A stretch of 64,000 nt of DNA. Source: Granulosicoccus sp964390335 (GTDB lineage Bacteria; Pseudomonadota; Gammaproteobacteria; Granulosicoccales; Granulosicoccaceae). Both the position numbers and the translations under genes were made by a program. The notes under the pieces are model-generated. The model was given only the letters and a program-made list of their open reading frames with translations, did not search any database and was not told where the DNA came from. Shown here piece by piece: positions 9,078 to 17,320 of the stretch. Where the stretch lies: positions 28,027 through 92,026 of the forward strand of contig CAYMHU010000012.1 in NCBI GenBank assembly GCA_964390335.1. The letters are read 5' to 3'. Each line of letters begins with the position of its first letter. Within the stretch, counting starts at the first letter, position 1.

Positions 9078-9824
9078 TTATCTTGACGGTAGGTTACGAG
9101 CAATTTCGCGCATGAGAGAGCGTAACGTCAGCTGATGGCTTGGAGGCGGCGGCCCTACAGGCCCTCTGAGTCCATTGCTCATTGTATTGGCCAACGTTGC
9201 AGCCAGCGTACCGCTAAAACTGCTGCCGTAATAATGTACATAAGATGACTTGGTGGCAGGTGTTGCTCGATACGCCTTAGACCAAATCACAGCACCTGTT
9301 CCAATATTGATTAGAGCGGCTTCGACCTGCATCTCGCGAATCGTCGACAGCACAATTTTCTCGCGATCAGAAATTAGCTCCCCTGCATTATTTCGCAGCT
9401 TTTCCCGAACCGGCTTGCCAGTGGAAATGTTGTTCCTGGAGACCCGCGCGATCAAAGCCGTACTGACCGGCAGCTTGGCGGCCAGCAAAGCCCGTATATT
9501 GCCCGGGGACAACACCGCATGTTCGCCGTAATTCAGCATCATGGCGCCATATTGACCTGGAGCCACTGAATTGAGCGATTTTTGGACATCAATCGACGGC
9601 AAAACTTGGTGTTGACCCCGTTCGGCGATCAAATCGCCCAGTTCGCGCGACATCGCGTTGTAACTGGCCCCTGGTTTCACGCCATCGGCATTGGAGACCC
9701 CAATAATCGCGATACCGTTAGATTTGCTGGGCGCAGCCGCACCGTATGGCTTGCTGACGCAGGCACTTAACACGCACAGTAACAGCACAGCGGCACTGGC
9801 CCTAAAACTTGGATTAATTCTCAC
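9078..9824 (-). CDS. Hypothetical lipoprotein
   Basis: Family not recognised. I prefer the GTG complementing 9822-9824, which gives 248 residues and a compact lipoprotein signal: charged MRINPSFR, hydrophobic AAVLLLCVL and lipobox LSAC with the acylated Cys. The ATG at 9857 falls inside the adjacent terminator hairpin and would add an unlikely Phe-rich stretch. The mature part has an alternating hydrophobic pattern typical of a periplasmic alpha/beta domain (ALIARVSRNNIS, EAALINIGTGAVIWSKAY), reminiscent of lipoproteins that report on nucleotide- or curli-like assembly, but this is only a resemblance. No clear Shine-Dalgarno is seen. It stands alone, upstream of the tRNA promoter. Confidence 0.75.
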   Translation of the reverse strand: MRINPSFRASAAVLLLCVLSACVSKPYGAAAPSKSNGIAIIGVSNADGVKPGASYNAMSRELGDLIAERGQHQVLPSIDVQKSLNSVAPGQYGAMMLNYGEHAVLSPGNIRALLAAKLPVSTALIARVSRNNISTGKPVREKLRNNAGELISDREKIVLSTIREMQVEAALINIGTGAVIWSKAYRATPATKSSYVHYYGSSFSGTLAATLANTMSNGLRGPVGPPPPSHQLTLRSLMREIARNLPSR

Positions 9825-9842
9825 AACTTGAGAGTATAGGCG

Positions 9843-9871
9843 AAAAAAAAGGGGCATCTGATGCCCCTTTT
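9843..9871 (-). terminator. Intrinsic terminator, minus strand
   Basis: An 11-bp perfect stem AAAAGGGGCAT / ATGCCCCTTTT with a 3-nt loop runs straight into eight T residues on the minus strand. This is a textbook Rho-independent terminator for a transcript arriving from higher coordinates, that is from the gap in front of gltA, where no conventional gene is annotated. On the plus strand only four T residues follow. Confidence 0.8.
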
Positions 9872-9908
9872 GCGTGAGAATAAGTCCACTAACACGCTTT
9901 TTAAACGG

Positions 9909-10034
9909 CTACCTTATTATTGTTATCCCAACTCTTGCGGCTGGTTTTTTGGCGCGTTCATTCAGCGCGGGTTCTTCTCCATTCGTGCCTGTTGGTTTGT
10001 TTTCAGACCTACGTAAGTTATCGACAGCTAACAC
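9909..10034 (-). CDS. Candidate 41-residue small protein
   Basis: A short frame from a GTG (complement of 10032-10034) to TAG (complement of 9909-9911) encodes a hydrophilic, Arg/Lys/Glu-rich peptide with segments NKPTGTNGEEPALNE and AKKPAARVG, ending in a hydrophobic VGITIIR. It lies in the only gap above 300 bp in this window (9858-10225), and the strong terminator at 9843-9871 lies 37 bp below its stop, so the strand is evidently transcribed. There is no convincing ribosome binding site and I do not recognise a family. A non-coding RNA from the same strand is an equal alternative. Confidence 0.3.
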   Translation of the reverse strand: MLAVDNLRRSENKPTGTNGEEPALNERAKKPAARVGITIIR

Positions 10035-10040
10035 TGTCGA
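10021..10040. promoter_or_regulatory. Inverted repeat between gltA and the minus-strand transcript
   Basis: TCGACAG-N6-CTGTCGA is a perfect 7-bp inverted repeat, about 120 bp upstream of the gltA -10 element and overlapping the start of the candidate small ORF. It could be an operator or an RNA hairpin in the minus-strand transcript. It is not a canonical LexA box. Confidence 0.3.
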
Positions 10041-10160
10041 TTAACACATGCAGCTAAATAGAATCAATTTATGAGCGCTAGCTTCGTTTGTACTTCGCAC
10101 AAATTTTGCAACCAAGCTCCGTAAATACGTTCTATTAAGAAGTACCGCATAAAAAGCGCA

Positions 10161-10166
10161 TATAAT
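10161..10166 (+). promoter_or_regulatory. -10 element of the gltA promoter
   Basis: A perfect TATAAT at 10161-10166 lies about 60 bp upstream of the gltA ATG. The -35 region at 17-bp spacing (around 10138-10143) is poor, which would fit a promoter needing an activator, but TTAAGA a few bases earlier is a weak alternative. The gltA ribosome binding site AGGAG is at 10213-10217. Confidence 0.5.
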
Positions 10167-10225
10167 GGTTGGATAAATCGCACTTTCGATAACCGAAAAA
10201 ACGTTACAAGGCAGGAGAGTTCAGC

Positions 10226-11506
10226 ATGACGAAACGCACAAGCACGATTACCACCCACAACGGGAAATCATCGGAGCTACCTGTGCTAAGTGGCACTCAT
10301 GGGCCAGACGTACTGGATGTCAGGGGTCTTTACAAAGACACCGGCACCTTTACATACGACCCCGGCTACGCATCCACTGCAAGCTGTAAAAGCGCGATTA
10401 CCTTCATCGATGGCGACGAGGGCATCCTGCTGTATCGCGGCTACCCAATTGAACAATTGGCAGAAAAAAGCAGCTACTTGGAAGTGTGCTATCTCTTGAT
10501 GTACGGCGAGTTACCAGATGAAGCCCAATCCAAGCAATTCAACGACGTTGTCAGAAACCACACAATGGTTCACGAAAATATTCGCGACTTCATCGCAGGT
10601 TTTCGTTACGACTCGCATCCAATGGCCATGCTTGTTGGAACCGTTGGTGCGTTATCGTCGTTCTATCACGACTCGCTCGATATCAATAACCCGGAGCACC
10701 GCGAAATTTCAGCTATCCGGCTCATCGCAAAAATGCCAACCATTGCATCGTATTGCTACAATCATTCGCTTGGCATGCCGTACATGTATCCGGATAACTC
10801 ACTCTCGTATGTGGAGAACTTCACACGATTGATGTTTGCGGTACCCACTGAAGATTTCAAACCCAACCCAGTAGTGGTAAAGGCGCTTGAGCTCATCATG
10901 ATTTTGCACGCCGATCACGAGCAAAACGCCAGTACATCAACCGTGCGTTTAGCCGGAAGCTCTGGTGCAAATCCGTTCGCGTCTATCGCATCAGGTGTGG
11001 CCAGTTTATGGGGGCCTGCTCACGGCGGTGCAAACGAAGCTTGTATCAACATGCTGGAAAACATTTTGCACACGGGCGAAACCATCGAACAAACCATCGC
11101 GCGTGCAAAAGATAAAAATGACCCGTTTCGTCTGATGGGCTTTGGTCATCGGGTTTATAAAAACTTTGATCCACGTGCGAAGATCATTCAAAAGATGTGT
11201 CACGACCTATTACAAGAACTGGGTGGCGATCAGCCATTATTCGAGCTGGCGATCGAGCTGGAAAAAGCTACACTGGCGGATGAATACTTTATTGAACGTA
11301 AGCTGTACCCCAACGTTGATTTCTACTCCGGCATTATCTTCAGAGCGCTGAACATTCCAATGGATATGTTCACCGTTATGTTTGCAATGTCCCGCACAGT
11401 AGGCTGGATTTCTCACTGGATGGAAATGCACTCCGACCCTGAATTCCGTATTGGCCGCCCACGTCAAATATATACAGGGCCAGCTAAGCGAGACTACCCA
11501 AGCTGA
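10226..11506 (+). CDS. gltA: Citrate synthase, type II
   Basis: Condenses acetyl-CoA with oxaloacetate to citrate, the entry step of the TCA cycle. The 426-residue protein has the N-terminal extension typical of the NADH-sensitive hexameric type II enzyme (GPDVLDVRGLYKDTG), the catalytic His region HADHEQNASTSTVRLAGSSG, and GPAHGGANEA with the second catalytic His. GFGHRVYKNFDPRAK and the catalytic Asp region VDFYSGI follow, with the final WISHWMEMHSDP and IGRPRQIYTG. AGGAG precedes the ATG by 8 bases. It is followed with no gap by a flavin-reductase-like frame, so cotranscription is likely. Confidence 0.98.
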   Translation: MTKRTSTITTHNGKSSELPVLSGTHGPDVLDVRGLYKDTGTFTYDPGYASTASCKSAITFIDGDEGILLYRGYPIEQLAEKSSYLEVCYLLMYGELPDEAQSKQFNDVVRNHTMVHENIRDFIAGFRYDSHPMAMLVGTVGALSSFYHDSLDINNPEHREISAIRLIAKMPTIASYCYNHSLGMPYMYPDNSLSYVENFTRLMFAVPTEDFKPNPVVVKALELIMILHADHEQNASTSTVRLAGSSGANPFASIASGVASLWGPAHGGANEACINMLENILHTGETIEQTIARAKDKNDPFRLMGFGHRVYKNFDPRAKIIQKMCHDLLQELGGDQPLFELAIELEKATLADEYFIERKLYPNVDFYSGIIFRALNIPMDMFTVMFAMSRTVGWISHWMEMHSDPEFRIGRPRQIYTGPAKRDYPS

Positions 11507-11982
11507 ACGGCTTTACTCAAGCACTAGCATTGGCTGCAAACGGAGTTGCCATTGTTACCACTGATGGCCCGCATGGTCGGGCTGGTTTAACTGTAAGCTC
11601 AATGTGCTCTGTGTGCGCCGAACCACCTGTGATGCTTGCCTGTGTGAATGCAGATAATGAATTCTGTAATATGGCGGATGCTAATCAGCACTTTGCGATT
11701 AATATTCTGGCAACGGAACATACCGATATTTCAACGGTGTTCGCTGGCCTTGGCCCAGACCCGGAAGCCGATCGCTTCCTTAGCGGCAACTGGACAACCC
11801 TAAAAACAGGCTCGCCTATTCTAAGCAATGCGCTGGTCTCGCTAGACTGCGAATTAGCGTCACCGGGCACGCAGCATGGCACGCATAAAATTTTTATTGG
11901 CAATGTGGTTGCCTTAAATAGCGACGATGCTGCGGCGCTGGTGTATACGCAGCGTGCCTATGCTAAAACAACCCCTTTATGA
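11503..11982 (+). CDS. Flavin reductase-like (split-barrel, FMN-binding) protein
   Basis: Resembles the short-chain flavin reductase / FMN-binding split-barrel family, whose members reduce flavin with NAD(P)H for a partner monooxygenase. Visible motifs are NGVAIVTTDGPHGRAGLTVSS (start of the FMN site), CSVCAEPPVMLACVN, NFAINIL-like FAINILATEH, and ALVSLDCELA. The C-terminus is short. The start is unusual: the family N-terminal helix (x-FTQALALAANGVAIV) is encoded in frame, yet upstream of TTG 11530 only CTG 11503, overlapping the gltA stop, could begin it. Its stop overlaps the next ATG (ATGA), so it lies in an operon with gltA and the reductase gene. Partner monooxygenase not visible. Confidence 0.8.
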   Translation: MNGFTQALALAANGVAIVTTDGPHGRAGLTVSSMCSVCAEPPVMLACVNADNEFCNMADANQHFAINILATEHTDISTVFAGLGPDPEADRFLSGNWTTLKTGSPILSNALVSLDCELASPGTQHGTHKIFIGNVVALNSDDAAALVYTQRAYAKTTPL

Positions 11983-12902
11983 GTATTCTGTTCTATTGCG
12001 ACGGCGACCACGACAACAGTTTTCTAACTGCGTTTCAACAGCACTTACCCAAGCACACGATTAACGTGTGGCCTCAATGTCCGGATAAATCTGCGATAAC
12101 CACCGCCATTGTTTGGAAACCACCAGTCGATTTTTTCGACGGGCTGGATTCATTGCAACACGTACTATCCATTGCCGCCGGGGTCGATCATCTGCTGGAC
12201 CACCCCGGCCTACCAGATAACGTTAATGTGGTTCGGCTTGCCGATGCCGGGATGGCGCAGCTGATGGCGCAATACGTTTTATACGGTGTGCTGCACGCAC
12301 ATCGAAAGATGCATGAACTGCGCAATGCGCAATACTCAGCACATTGGGTGGAGTCATTTTCAATTGCGTCTGCCGAACAATTTCGGGTGGGTATTTTGGG
12401 TGCCGGTGAACTAGGCAGCGTGGTAGCGCAGCGTCTAATGCAAAACGATTATCCGGTCAGTTGCTGGAGCAGAACGCCGAAGGATTTCCCCGGGGTGCAA
12501 CACCACACCGATCTGGATGAACTATTACCCACGGTAAATGCGCTGGTGTGCTTGTTACCGTTAACACCTCAAACAAAACACATTCTGAATGCTTCGCTGT
12601 TTGCGAAATTGCAACAAGGGGCTTTCATCATTAATCCTGGTCGTGGTGATCATTTGGCCGAGGATGATCTTATCCCAGCTTTGGATTCGGGGCACATAGG
12701 CGGCGCGCTGTTAGATGTATTCTGTACCGAGCCCCTGCCTCAGTCGCACCCGTTCTGGCAGCACAAGAAAATTATTATCACTCCACACATTGCGGCGCAA
12801 ACGCCAAGCAATCATGCCGTGCAACAAATCACACACAGCATTGCATTATTGGAACAAGGAAAAAAGCCACGCGGTCTTGTCGATCGGCAACGCGGCTACT
12901 GA
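11979..12902 (+). CDS. ghrA: Glyoxylate/hydroxypyruvate reductase A-like dehydrogenase
   Basis: D-isomer-specific 2-hydroxyacid dehydrogenase, most like GhrA, which reduces glyoxylate and hydroxypyruvate with NADPH in the cytoplasm. Of 307 residues, it shows AAGVDHLLDHPGLP near residue 65, the Rossmann motif VGILGAGELGSVVAQRL (about 135-151), the cofactor-specificity region CWSRTPKDFPG, the catalytic Arg in INPGRGDHLAE, the Glu in TEPLPQSHPFW and the His in ITPHIAAQT. It follows the flavin-reductase-like gene with a 4-bp overlap and may draw on the same promoter as gltA. Gene symbol is by similarity, not proven. Confidence 0.85.
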   Translation: MSILFYCDGDHDNSFLTAFQQHLPKHTINVWPQCPDKSAITTAIVWKPPVDFFDGLDSLQHVLSIAAGVDHLLDHPGLPDNVNVVRLADAGMAQLMAQYVLYGVLHAHRKMHELRNAQYSAHWVESFSIASAEQFRVGILGAGELGSVVAQRLMQNDYPVSCWSRTPKDFPGVQHHTDLDELLPTVNALVCLLPLTPQTKHILNASLFAKLQQGAFIINPGRGDHLAEDDLIPALDSGHIGGALLDVFCTEPLPQSHPFWQHKKIIITPHIAAQTPSNHAVQQITHSIALLEQGKKPRGLVDRQRGY

Positions 12903-12909
12903 GAAAAAC

Positions 12910-13437
12910 CTATTGCGTGGACGCAAGCGTTGCGACTGTACGCAACACGATTTGCAACACCAGCTCTCGCCTCATTTCGTTACGAATAATACTGGCTTCG
13001 GCTTCCTTACCTAGCACACCGCTCTGATCATAAGTGTATTCTCGAATGACTTCCACGCGGTTAGCGGCTTTTTCCGGATCGACCACCGCCGGTGCGAAGC
13101 CGTCGCTCTGCCCAACTTGCATGTCTACGGAGTGATTAAGCTCAAACTCACTGACCTTCCCGGTGCTTTGTACCGACACAATGCGCTGGGTTTGCTTTTC
13201 ATTTCTAACACGCAAGATGATTTGGGCTTCATCGCGGTTGTCCACCACCGAGAACGAGCGGTCTGACAGGACTTTCTTCAGTTCATCGCGCACTGTACTA
13301 TCGCGGGACGCATCCACAAAGATAACGCCCACGCTGCCTTGCTCAAGATCGCTGCCACGCAGATAAAACCCACAACCGCTGACAAGAGCCAGCAGTACTA
13401 AGCTGATAATCAATTTGTTCAAGCGATTTTCCAGCAA
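12910..13437 (-). CDS. lptE: LPS-assembly lipoprotein LptE
   Basis: Outer-membrane lipoprotein that plugs the LptD barrel and helps insert lipopolysaccharide. The 175-residue protein has a lipoprotein signal (KLIISLVLLALVSGC) followed by the family hallmark CGFYLRGS, then the two-layer alpha/beta body and a C-terminal helix rich in Arg and Leu (NEMRRELVLQIVLRTVATL). In E. coli and relatives lptE sits directly after leuS; here leuS is about 11.5 kb away and on its own. It is convergent with the GhrA-like gene (7-bp gap). Confidence 0.88.
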   Translation of the reverse strand: MLENRLNKLIISLVLLALVSGCGFYLRGSDLEQGSVGVIFVDASRDSTVRDELKKVLSDRSFSVVDNRDEAQIILRVRNEKQTQRIVSVQSTGKVSEFELNHSVDMQVGQSDGFAPAVVDPEKAANRVEVIREYTYDQSGVLGKEAEASIIRNEMRRELVLQIVLRTVATLASTQ

Positions 13438-13486
13438 CTAAAACCGGCTACAGCCTATCATTAGCGTTATTAAAAGGGTAGCCTTA

Positions 13487-13504
13487 CAACCTATGCATAG
13501 GTTG
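13487..13504. promoter_or_regulatory. Perfect 18-bp palindrome over a start codon
   Basis: CAACCTATGCATAGGTTG is a perfect palindrome whose inner ATG (13493) is the start codon of the PLD-like gene. Its size and symmetry fit a dimeric repressor operator; it could also fold the start codon into an RNA hairpin. Confidence 0.45.
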
Positions 13505-14023
13505 CTACTCAATCGCGATATTTATACAGAATTCGTGCAGAATGAACTGCCGCGGGCGGAACGGTTTCTATGGATAGTGACGGCCGATATAAAAGATCTG
13601 TATGTAAATATTGACGGCCAATTCCAGCCATTGTTACAACTGCTCAGTGATCTGGTGGAACGCGGCGTTTCCGTGCGGCTTATTCATGCAAAAGAACCCG
13701 GCCCGCGATTTCGCGAAGAGTTTGATCGCTTCGATACCCTGATTAATAATGAATCATTTGAGCGCATCTTGTGTCCGCGCGTGCATACCAAAGCCATCGT
13801 GATAGACGGTCGGCTGGCATTCGTGGGTTCTGCTAACCTGACAGGTGCGGGTCTGGGCAGCAAACATGAAGATAAACGTAACTTCGAGGCGGGTTTTATG
13901 TTCGATGCACCGCAAGATATTCAATCGCTAATGCACTGGATTGATACCTTGTATTTGGGCGAGCATTGTATTAATTGCAGACGCCGCGAACATTGCGCCG
14001 ACCCAATCATCGATCACGCGTAA
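13493..14023 (+). CDS. Phospholipase D-like domain protein
   Basis: A 176-residue protein with a single PLD-type catalytic motif HTKAIVIDGRLAFVGSANLTG (about residues 98-118), where HxK(x4)D is intact. Single-motif PLD proteins act as dimers and include nucleases (Nuc, BfiI-type), phosphodiesterases and sensor domains. A C-terminal Cys/His cluster (HCINCRRREHCAD) might bind a metal. No signal peptide. The substrate cannot be told; a nuclease role is a guess from the many nucleic-acid genes nearby. Confidence 0.8.
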   Translation: MHRLLLNRDIYTEFVQNELPRAERFLWIVTADIKDLYVNIDGQFQPLLQLLSDLVERGVSVRLIHAKEPGPRFREEFDRFDTLINNESFERILCPRVHTKAIVIDGRLAFVGSANLTGAGLGSKHEDKRNFEAGFMFDAPQDIQSLMHWIDTLYLGEHCINCRRREHCADPIIDHA

Positions 14024-14053
14024 AACTGAGCTAACGCCACTAATATTAATGCC

Positions 14054-15550
14054 ATGAGCAGTGACGCAATCCAACGCATTTTAAAACAGTTTAAGGTATC
14101 GATTGCCCACCCTGAAAATTGCATAGACGAAGCGCAACAGCTCCTTGCAAACCCGGGATTATCCGACCCGTCTTTAGAGCAATGGCAATCAGCACCTTTT
14201 GTCACCATCGACAACCCCGACTCCCGCGATTTAGATCAAGCCATATTAATTGAGCGCGCAGCCGATGCCGGGTATCGGGTTCGGTACGCACTAGCCGATG
14301 CTTCATTCTATGTAAAGCCGGGCATGGCACTGTTCGATGAAGCGTTAAAAAGGGGCGTCACTTACTACACTCCGTTATTAGCGGCACCCATGCTGCCAAT
14401 CGAGCTATCTGAAGGCCTAGTGTCATTAAACCCCAATGTTGATCGACGGGCACTGGTATTTGATATGTATTTACGGCCTGATGGCACCGTGATAAATACG
14501 ACCATAGTACGCGCATGTATCAACAGCCAAGCAAAATTATCTTATGCGTCAGTGCAACAAAGCCTTGACGATAATCTACCCGATGCAGCTGTCTACAATG
14601 ATTCACTGGCTCTGTTGAAAGAGCTGGGCGAAATTCTTATCAACAATGCGTTAGATCGCGACGTTATTCCGTTTCACCGAAGTGAAACCAGCATTGAGTT
14701 GGTAAATAATGAATTACGCATGAGTCAACGTCGCCGGGTTAGAACCGAGAAATACAACGAACAAATCAGTTTACTGTGCAATATGCAAGGCGCACAGCTA
14801 TTGGACAAACTAGCAGCGCCCGAGTTACAAAGTATTTTTCGCGTTCACGATGCACCCCTGCCGGGCCGCGTTAGTAACTTACGCAAGCTGATTAATGCAT
14901 TTGCAGAGTTAAAATCAATTAACTACCGCTGGGAGAAAGGCCAGAGCCTTGCAGACTACGTACAGGCCTTACCATCAGGCCCTGATGCTTTGGCATTGCA
15001 AAGACAAATCTTAATCTGTAATCAGGCTTCAGAGTATCGACCTGAACCAGGCCGACATCACGCATTGGCGGTGCCAAGCTATGCCCGCTTCTCTTCGCCT
15101 ATGCGTGAGATTGTTGGCATTTTCACACACAAAGAACTGCTCGAAGCATTAGGTGATGAACCGCCGATGCAAGACCAACAACTACGCGATCAAATTATTG
15201 AGATAGCCAACCAGTCGCGACAAACGCAAAAGCAAATCAATAAAGCCATTGAGTTTGAAGCACTACAACATTTACTGAAGAAACAATACCTAACGCACCG
15301 TGGCATCATAATGGGATTCAAGGGCGATAAAATCTATGTTGCGTGTGATGAAATTGCGTGTGATTTAAAAGTAAAGCAACAGGATTTACAACAACAGTAC
15401 AACAGCGAATACGCATTGACGGATTTGCGCGCGGTACCCACAGACAACAACGCACCCACTTTTACACTCGGTGATGAAGTGAGCGTACAGTCAAACGGCT
15501 ATAATGAGCAAACACGCCGGTTTAGTCTACTGCTGATGCCACTAGCATGA
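14054..15550 (+). CDS. RNB-domain exoribonuclease (RNase II/R family, short form)
   Basis: 3'-5' exoribonuclease of the RNase II superfamily. The 498-residue protein starts almost directly with the RNB domain: FVTIDNPDSRDLDQAI (about 54-69), YALADASFYVKPG, PMLPIELSEGLVSLNP, and the basic/aromatic segment SYARFSSPMREIVG near residue 347. A small C-terminal S1-like region follows (about 430-498). The usual N-terminal cold-shock domains are missing. The catalytic block reads DxxxxxDLDQ where RNase II has DMDD; the last Asp is Gln. As far as I recall, DLDQ is normal in short RNB proteins of actinobacteria. Its stop overlaps the next ATG. Confidence 0.88.
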   Translation: MSSDAIQRILKQFKVSIAHPENCIDEAQQLLANPGLSDPSLEQWQSAPFVTIDNPDSRDLDQAILIERAADAGYRVRYALADASFYVKPGMALFDEALKRGVTYYTPLLAAPMLPIELSEGLVSLNPNVDRRALVFDMYLRPDGTVINTTIVRACINSQAKLSYASVQQSLDDNLPDAAVYNDSLALLKELGEILINNALDRDVIPFHRSETSIELVNNELRMSQRRRVRTEKYNEQISLLCNMQGAQLLDKLAAPELQSIFRVHDAPLPGRVSNLRKLINAFAELKSINYRWEKGQSLADYVQALPSGPDALALQRQILICNQASEYRPEPGRHHALAVPSYARFSSPMREIVGIFTHKELLEALGDEPPMQDQQLRDQIIEIANQSRQTQKQINKAIEFEALQHLLKKQYLTHRGIIMGFKGDKIYVACDEIACDLKVKQQDLQQQYNSEYALTDLRAVPTDNNAPTFTLGDEVSVQSNGYNEQTRRFSLLLMPLA

Positions 15551-16428
15551 TTTCAGACAAATTCATTTGGGTACGTCATCAACTTAATAATCACTTGGTG
15601 GGTAAGCTATTACCTGTCAGTTGGTTCGGGCCCAAAGTACCGGCAAAGCGTGAACTGAGTGTACCAAGCGGCAGACTCAAACTCGAAATCGTCAGCCATT
15701 GCTGGCAATATGCACACATGCTTAATTTTCAATTGAGCTCCTTGGTTAACCACACACCACAAGACATCGACATACGCTATACCCTGTTCCACTCAACAGA
15801 AGATCACAATCTGCTTGAGCTGATCGCCCGTTTTGATGCCATGGCTATCGACAATATCAGTTGGAATTGGCAAGCCATTCCGAGAACGCACCTATTCAGG
15901 CGTGCAATTGGCCGCAATTCAGCTGCGCTCAATAGCGATGCCGATTGGTTATGGTTCAGCGATTGCGATTTAATTTTCCATGAGCACTGCCTTGATTCAT
16001 TAGCCAAAGCATTGCGTGGCAAACAGGAGCCACTGGTATTTCCACAGCAGGAATTCATCACTGATTTATTGCCAGCGGAACATGCCATGCTGAACCAGAA
16101 TCCGATGCATAACGTGGATATAGACGTGAGTCTGTTTTCACCCAATGCAATTACCAAAGCAAAAGGCGCTTTTCAAATCGTGCACGGTGACGTGGCGCGA
16201 CAATGCGGATACTGCAAAGATATGTCGTTATACCAACAGCCTTCAAGTGTCTGGCGAAAAACATTTGAAGACTCAATGTTTCGTCGGCTGATTGAATCTG
16301 AAGGCGTGCCAATTCAAGTTGCAGGACTGCATAGAATCCGCCATCAGGAAAAAGGTCGGTATGCGTCCGGCTCAAAGCTGAGCCAGCTCCGAAAAAATAT
16401 TAGGGTAGCAACTGATGACCAGGGTTAA
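15547..16428 (+). CDS. Glycosyltransferase, GT-A fold (family 2-like)
   Basis: A 293-residue cytoplasmic protein with GT-A features: an N-terminal LKLEIVSHCWQYAHMLNFQLSSL segment, alternating beta/alpha pattern, and the metal-binding DxD in WLWFSDCDLIF (about residues 138-148). It probably adds a sugar to a surface polysaccharide or lipid; donor and acceptor are unknown. The start overlaps the RNB gene stop by 4 bp and its own end overlaps the next glycosyltransferase start by 14 bp, so the three genes form one operon. Confidence 0.75.
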   Translation: MISDKFIWVRHQLNNHLVGKLLPVSWFGPKVPAKRELSVPSGRLKLEIVSHCWQYAHMLNFQLSSLVNHTPQDIDIRYTLFHSTEDHNLLELIARFDAMAIDNISWNWQAIPRTHLFRRAIGRNSAALNSDADWLWFSDCDLIFHEHCLDSLAKALRGKQEPLVFPQQEFITDLLPAEHAMLNQNPMHNVDIDVSLFSPNAITKAKGAFQIVHGDVARQCGYCKDMSLYQQPSSVWRKTFEDSMFRRLIESEGVPIQVAGLHRIRHQEKGRYASGSKLSQLRKNIRVATDDQG

Positions 16429-17320
16429 ACCCAAACGCACCATTACCCAAGGCATTCGTTGGTGGTGGAACACCCGCATACGCAGCTGGTGGACAGTAAA
16501 ACTGCCAGCTGCCATTGATGCCAGCGGCGATAAAAAACTCATTGAATTCAACAGAACCGCACCCGAACTTGACGACCCCACGGAAAACACCGTAACTGCC
16601 ATACTCACTGTGTACAAGCGCGGTGAGTATCTAGCACAACAAATTGAAGCGTTGCGCACTCAAACCAGGCCACCGACTGAAATCTGGGTCTGGAGTAATA
16701 GTTCTGATGTAGACCTACAAGATTACTCCCACATTGCAGACCGCGTGATTGTATCCAACACCAACTGGAAATTCTGGGGTCGTTTCGCGATCGCAACGAT
16801 GGTGCGAACGCAGTATGTGTGTTTGTTCGATGATGACATTCTACCGCAACCGCAATGGATTAAAAATTGTCTGGATACCATTGCCAATGGCACCAACGGT
16901 ATTCTAGGCGGCTCGGGTGTTATTTTACCGCTGGACGGTGGCTATTCGTCTAAACATAAAGTGGGTTGGAACGGCCACCACTACAACACAACCACGCCGG
17001 TTGACCTTGTTGGTCATGCGTGGTTTTTTGATAAAAAACACTTGCGTTACTTGTGGGAAGAACCACCGCACTCCTGGGAAAACGGCGAAGACATTCACTT
17101 TAGTGCCATGGCATTAAAACACGGTGGTATCGGCACATACGTGCCGCCTCACCCTGAATCAGATGAATCGCTGTGGAGCTGCCGACCAGATTTCGGCAAA
17201 GCAGTGGGGCGCACCAATAGCGCGACATTTAAATCCGAAGGTCATCACTCGGTTCGAGACGATGTTGTCAATGCGTGCCGCTCCGGTGGCTGGACAATAG
17301 TGAGCGAAATTAACGATTAA
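16415..17320 (+). CDS. Glycosyltransferase family 2-like protein
   Basis: A 301-residue GT-A protein. After a basic N-terminal region, VTAILTVYKRGEYLAQQIEALRTQT is the typical GT2 opening, followed by IWVWSNSS and VCLFDDDILPQPQWI, where DDD is the nucleotide-sugar/metal motif (about residues 139-141). HAWFFDKKHLRYLW and ENGEDIHFSAMALKHG fit the acceptor side with the ED catalytic base. Pairs with the upstream glycosyltransferase; probably surface glycan assembly. It overlaps the convergent MBL-fold gene by 11 bp. Confidence 0.82.
   Translation: MTRVKPKRTITQGIRWWWNTRIRSWWTVKLPAAIDASGDKKLIEFNRTAPELDDPTENTVTAILTVYKRGEYLAQQIEALRTQTRPPTEIWVWSNSSDVDLQDYSHIADRVIVSNTNWKFWGRFAIATMVRTQYVCLFDDDILPQPQWIKNCLDTIANGTNGILGGSGVILPLDGGYSSKHKVGWNGHHYNTTTPVDLVGHAWFFDKKHLRYLWEEPPHSWENGEDIHFSAMALKHGGIGTYVPPHPESDESLWSCRPDFGKAVGRTNSATFKSEGHHSVRDDVVNACRSGGWTIVSEIND

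Noticed and set aside
10064..10258. 64-residue minus-strand frame overlapping the gltA start
   Set aside because: It crosses the gltA promoter and ribosome binding site, has no ribosome binding site of its own and shows no recognisable pattern.
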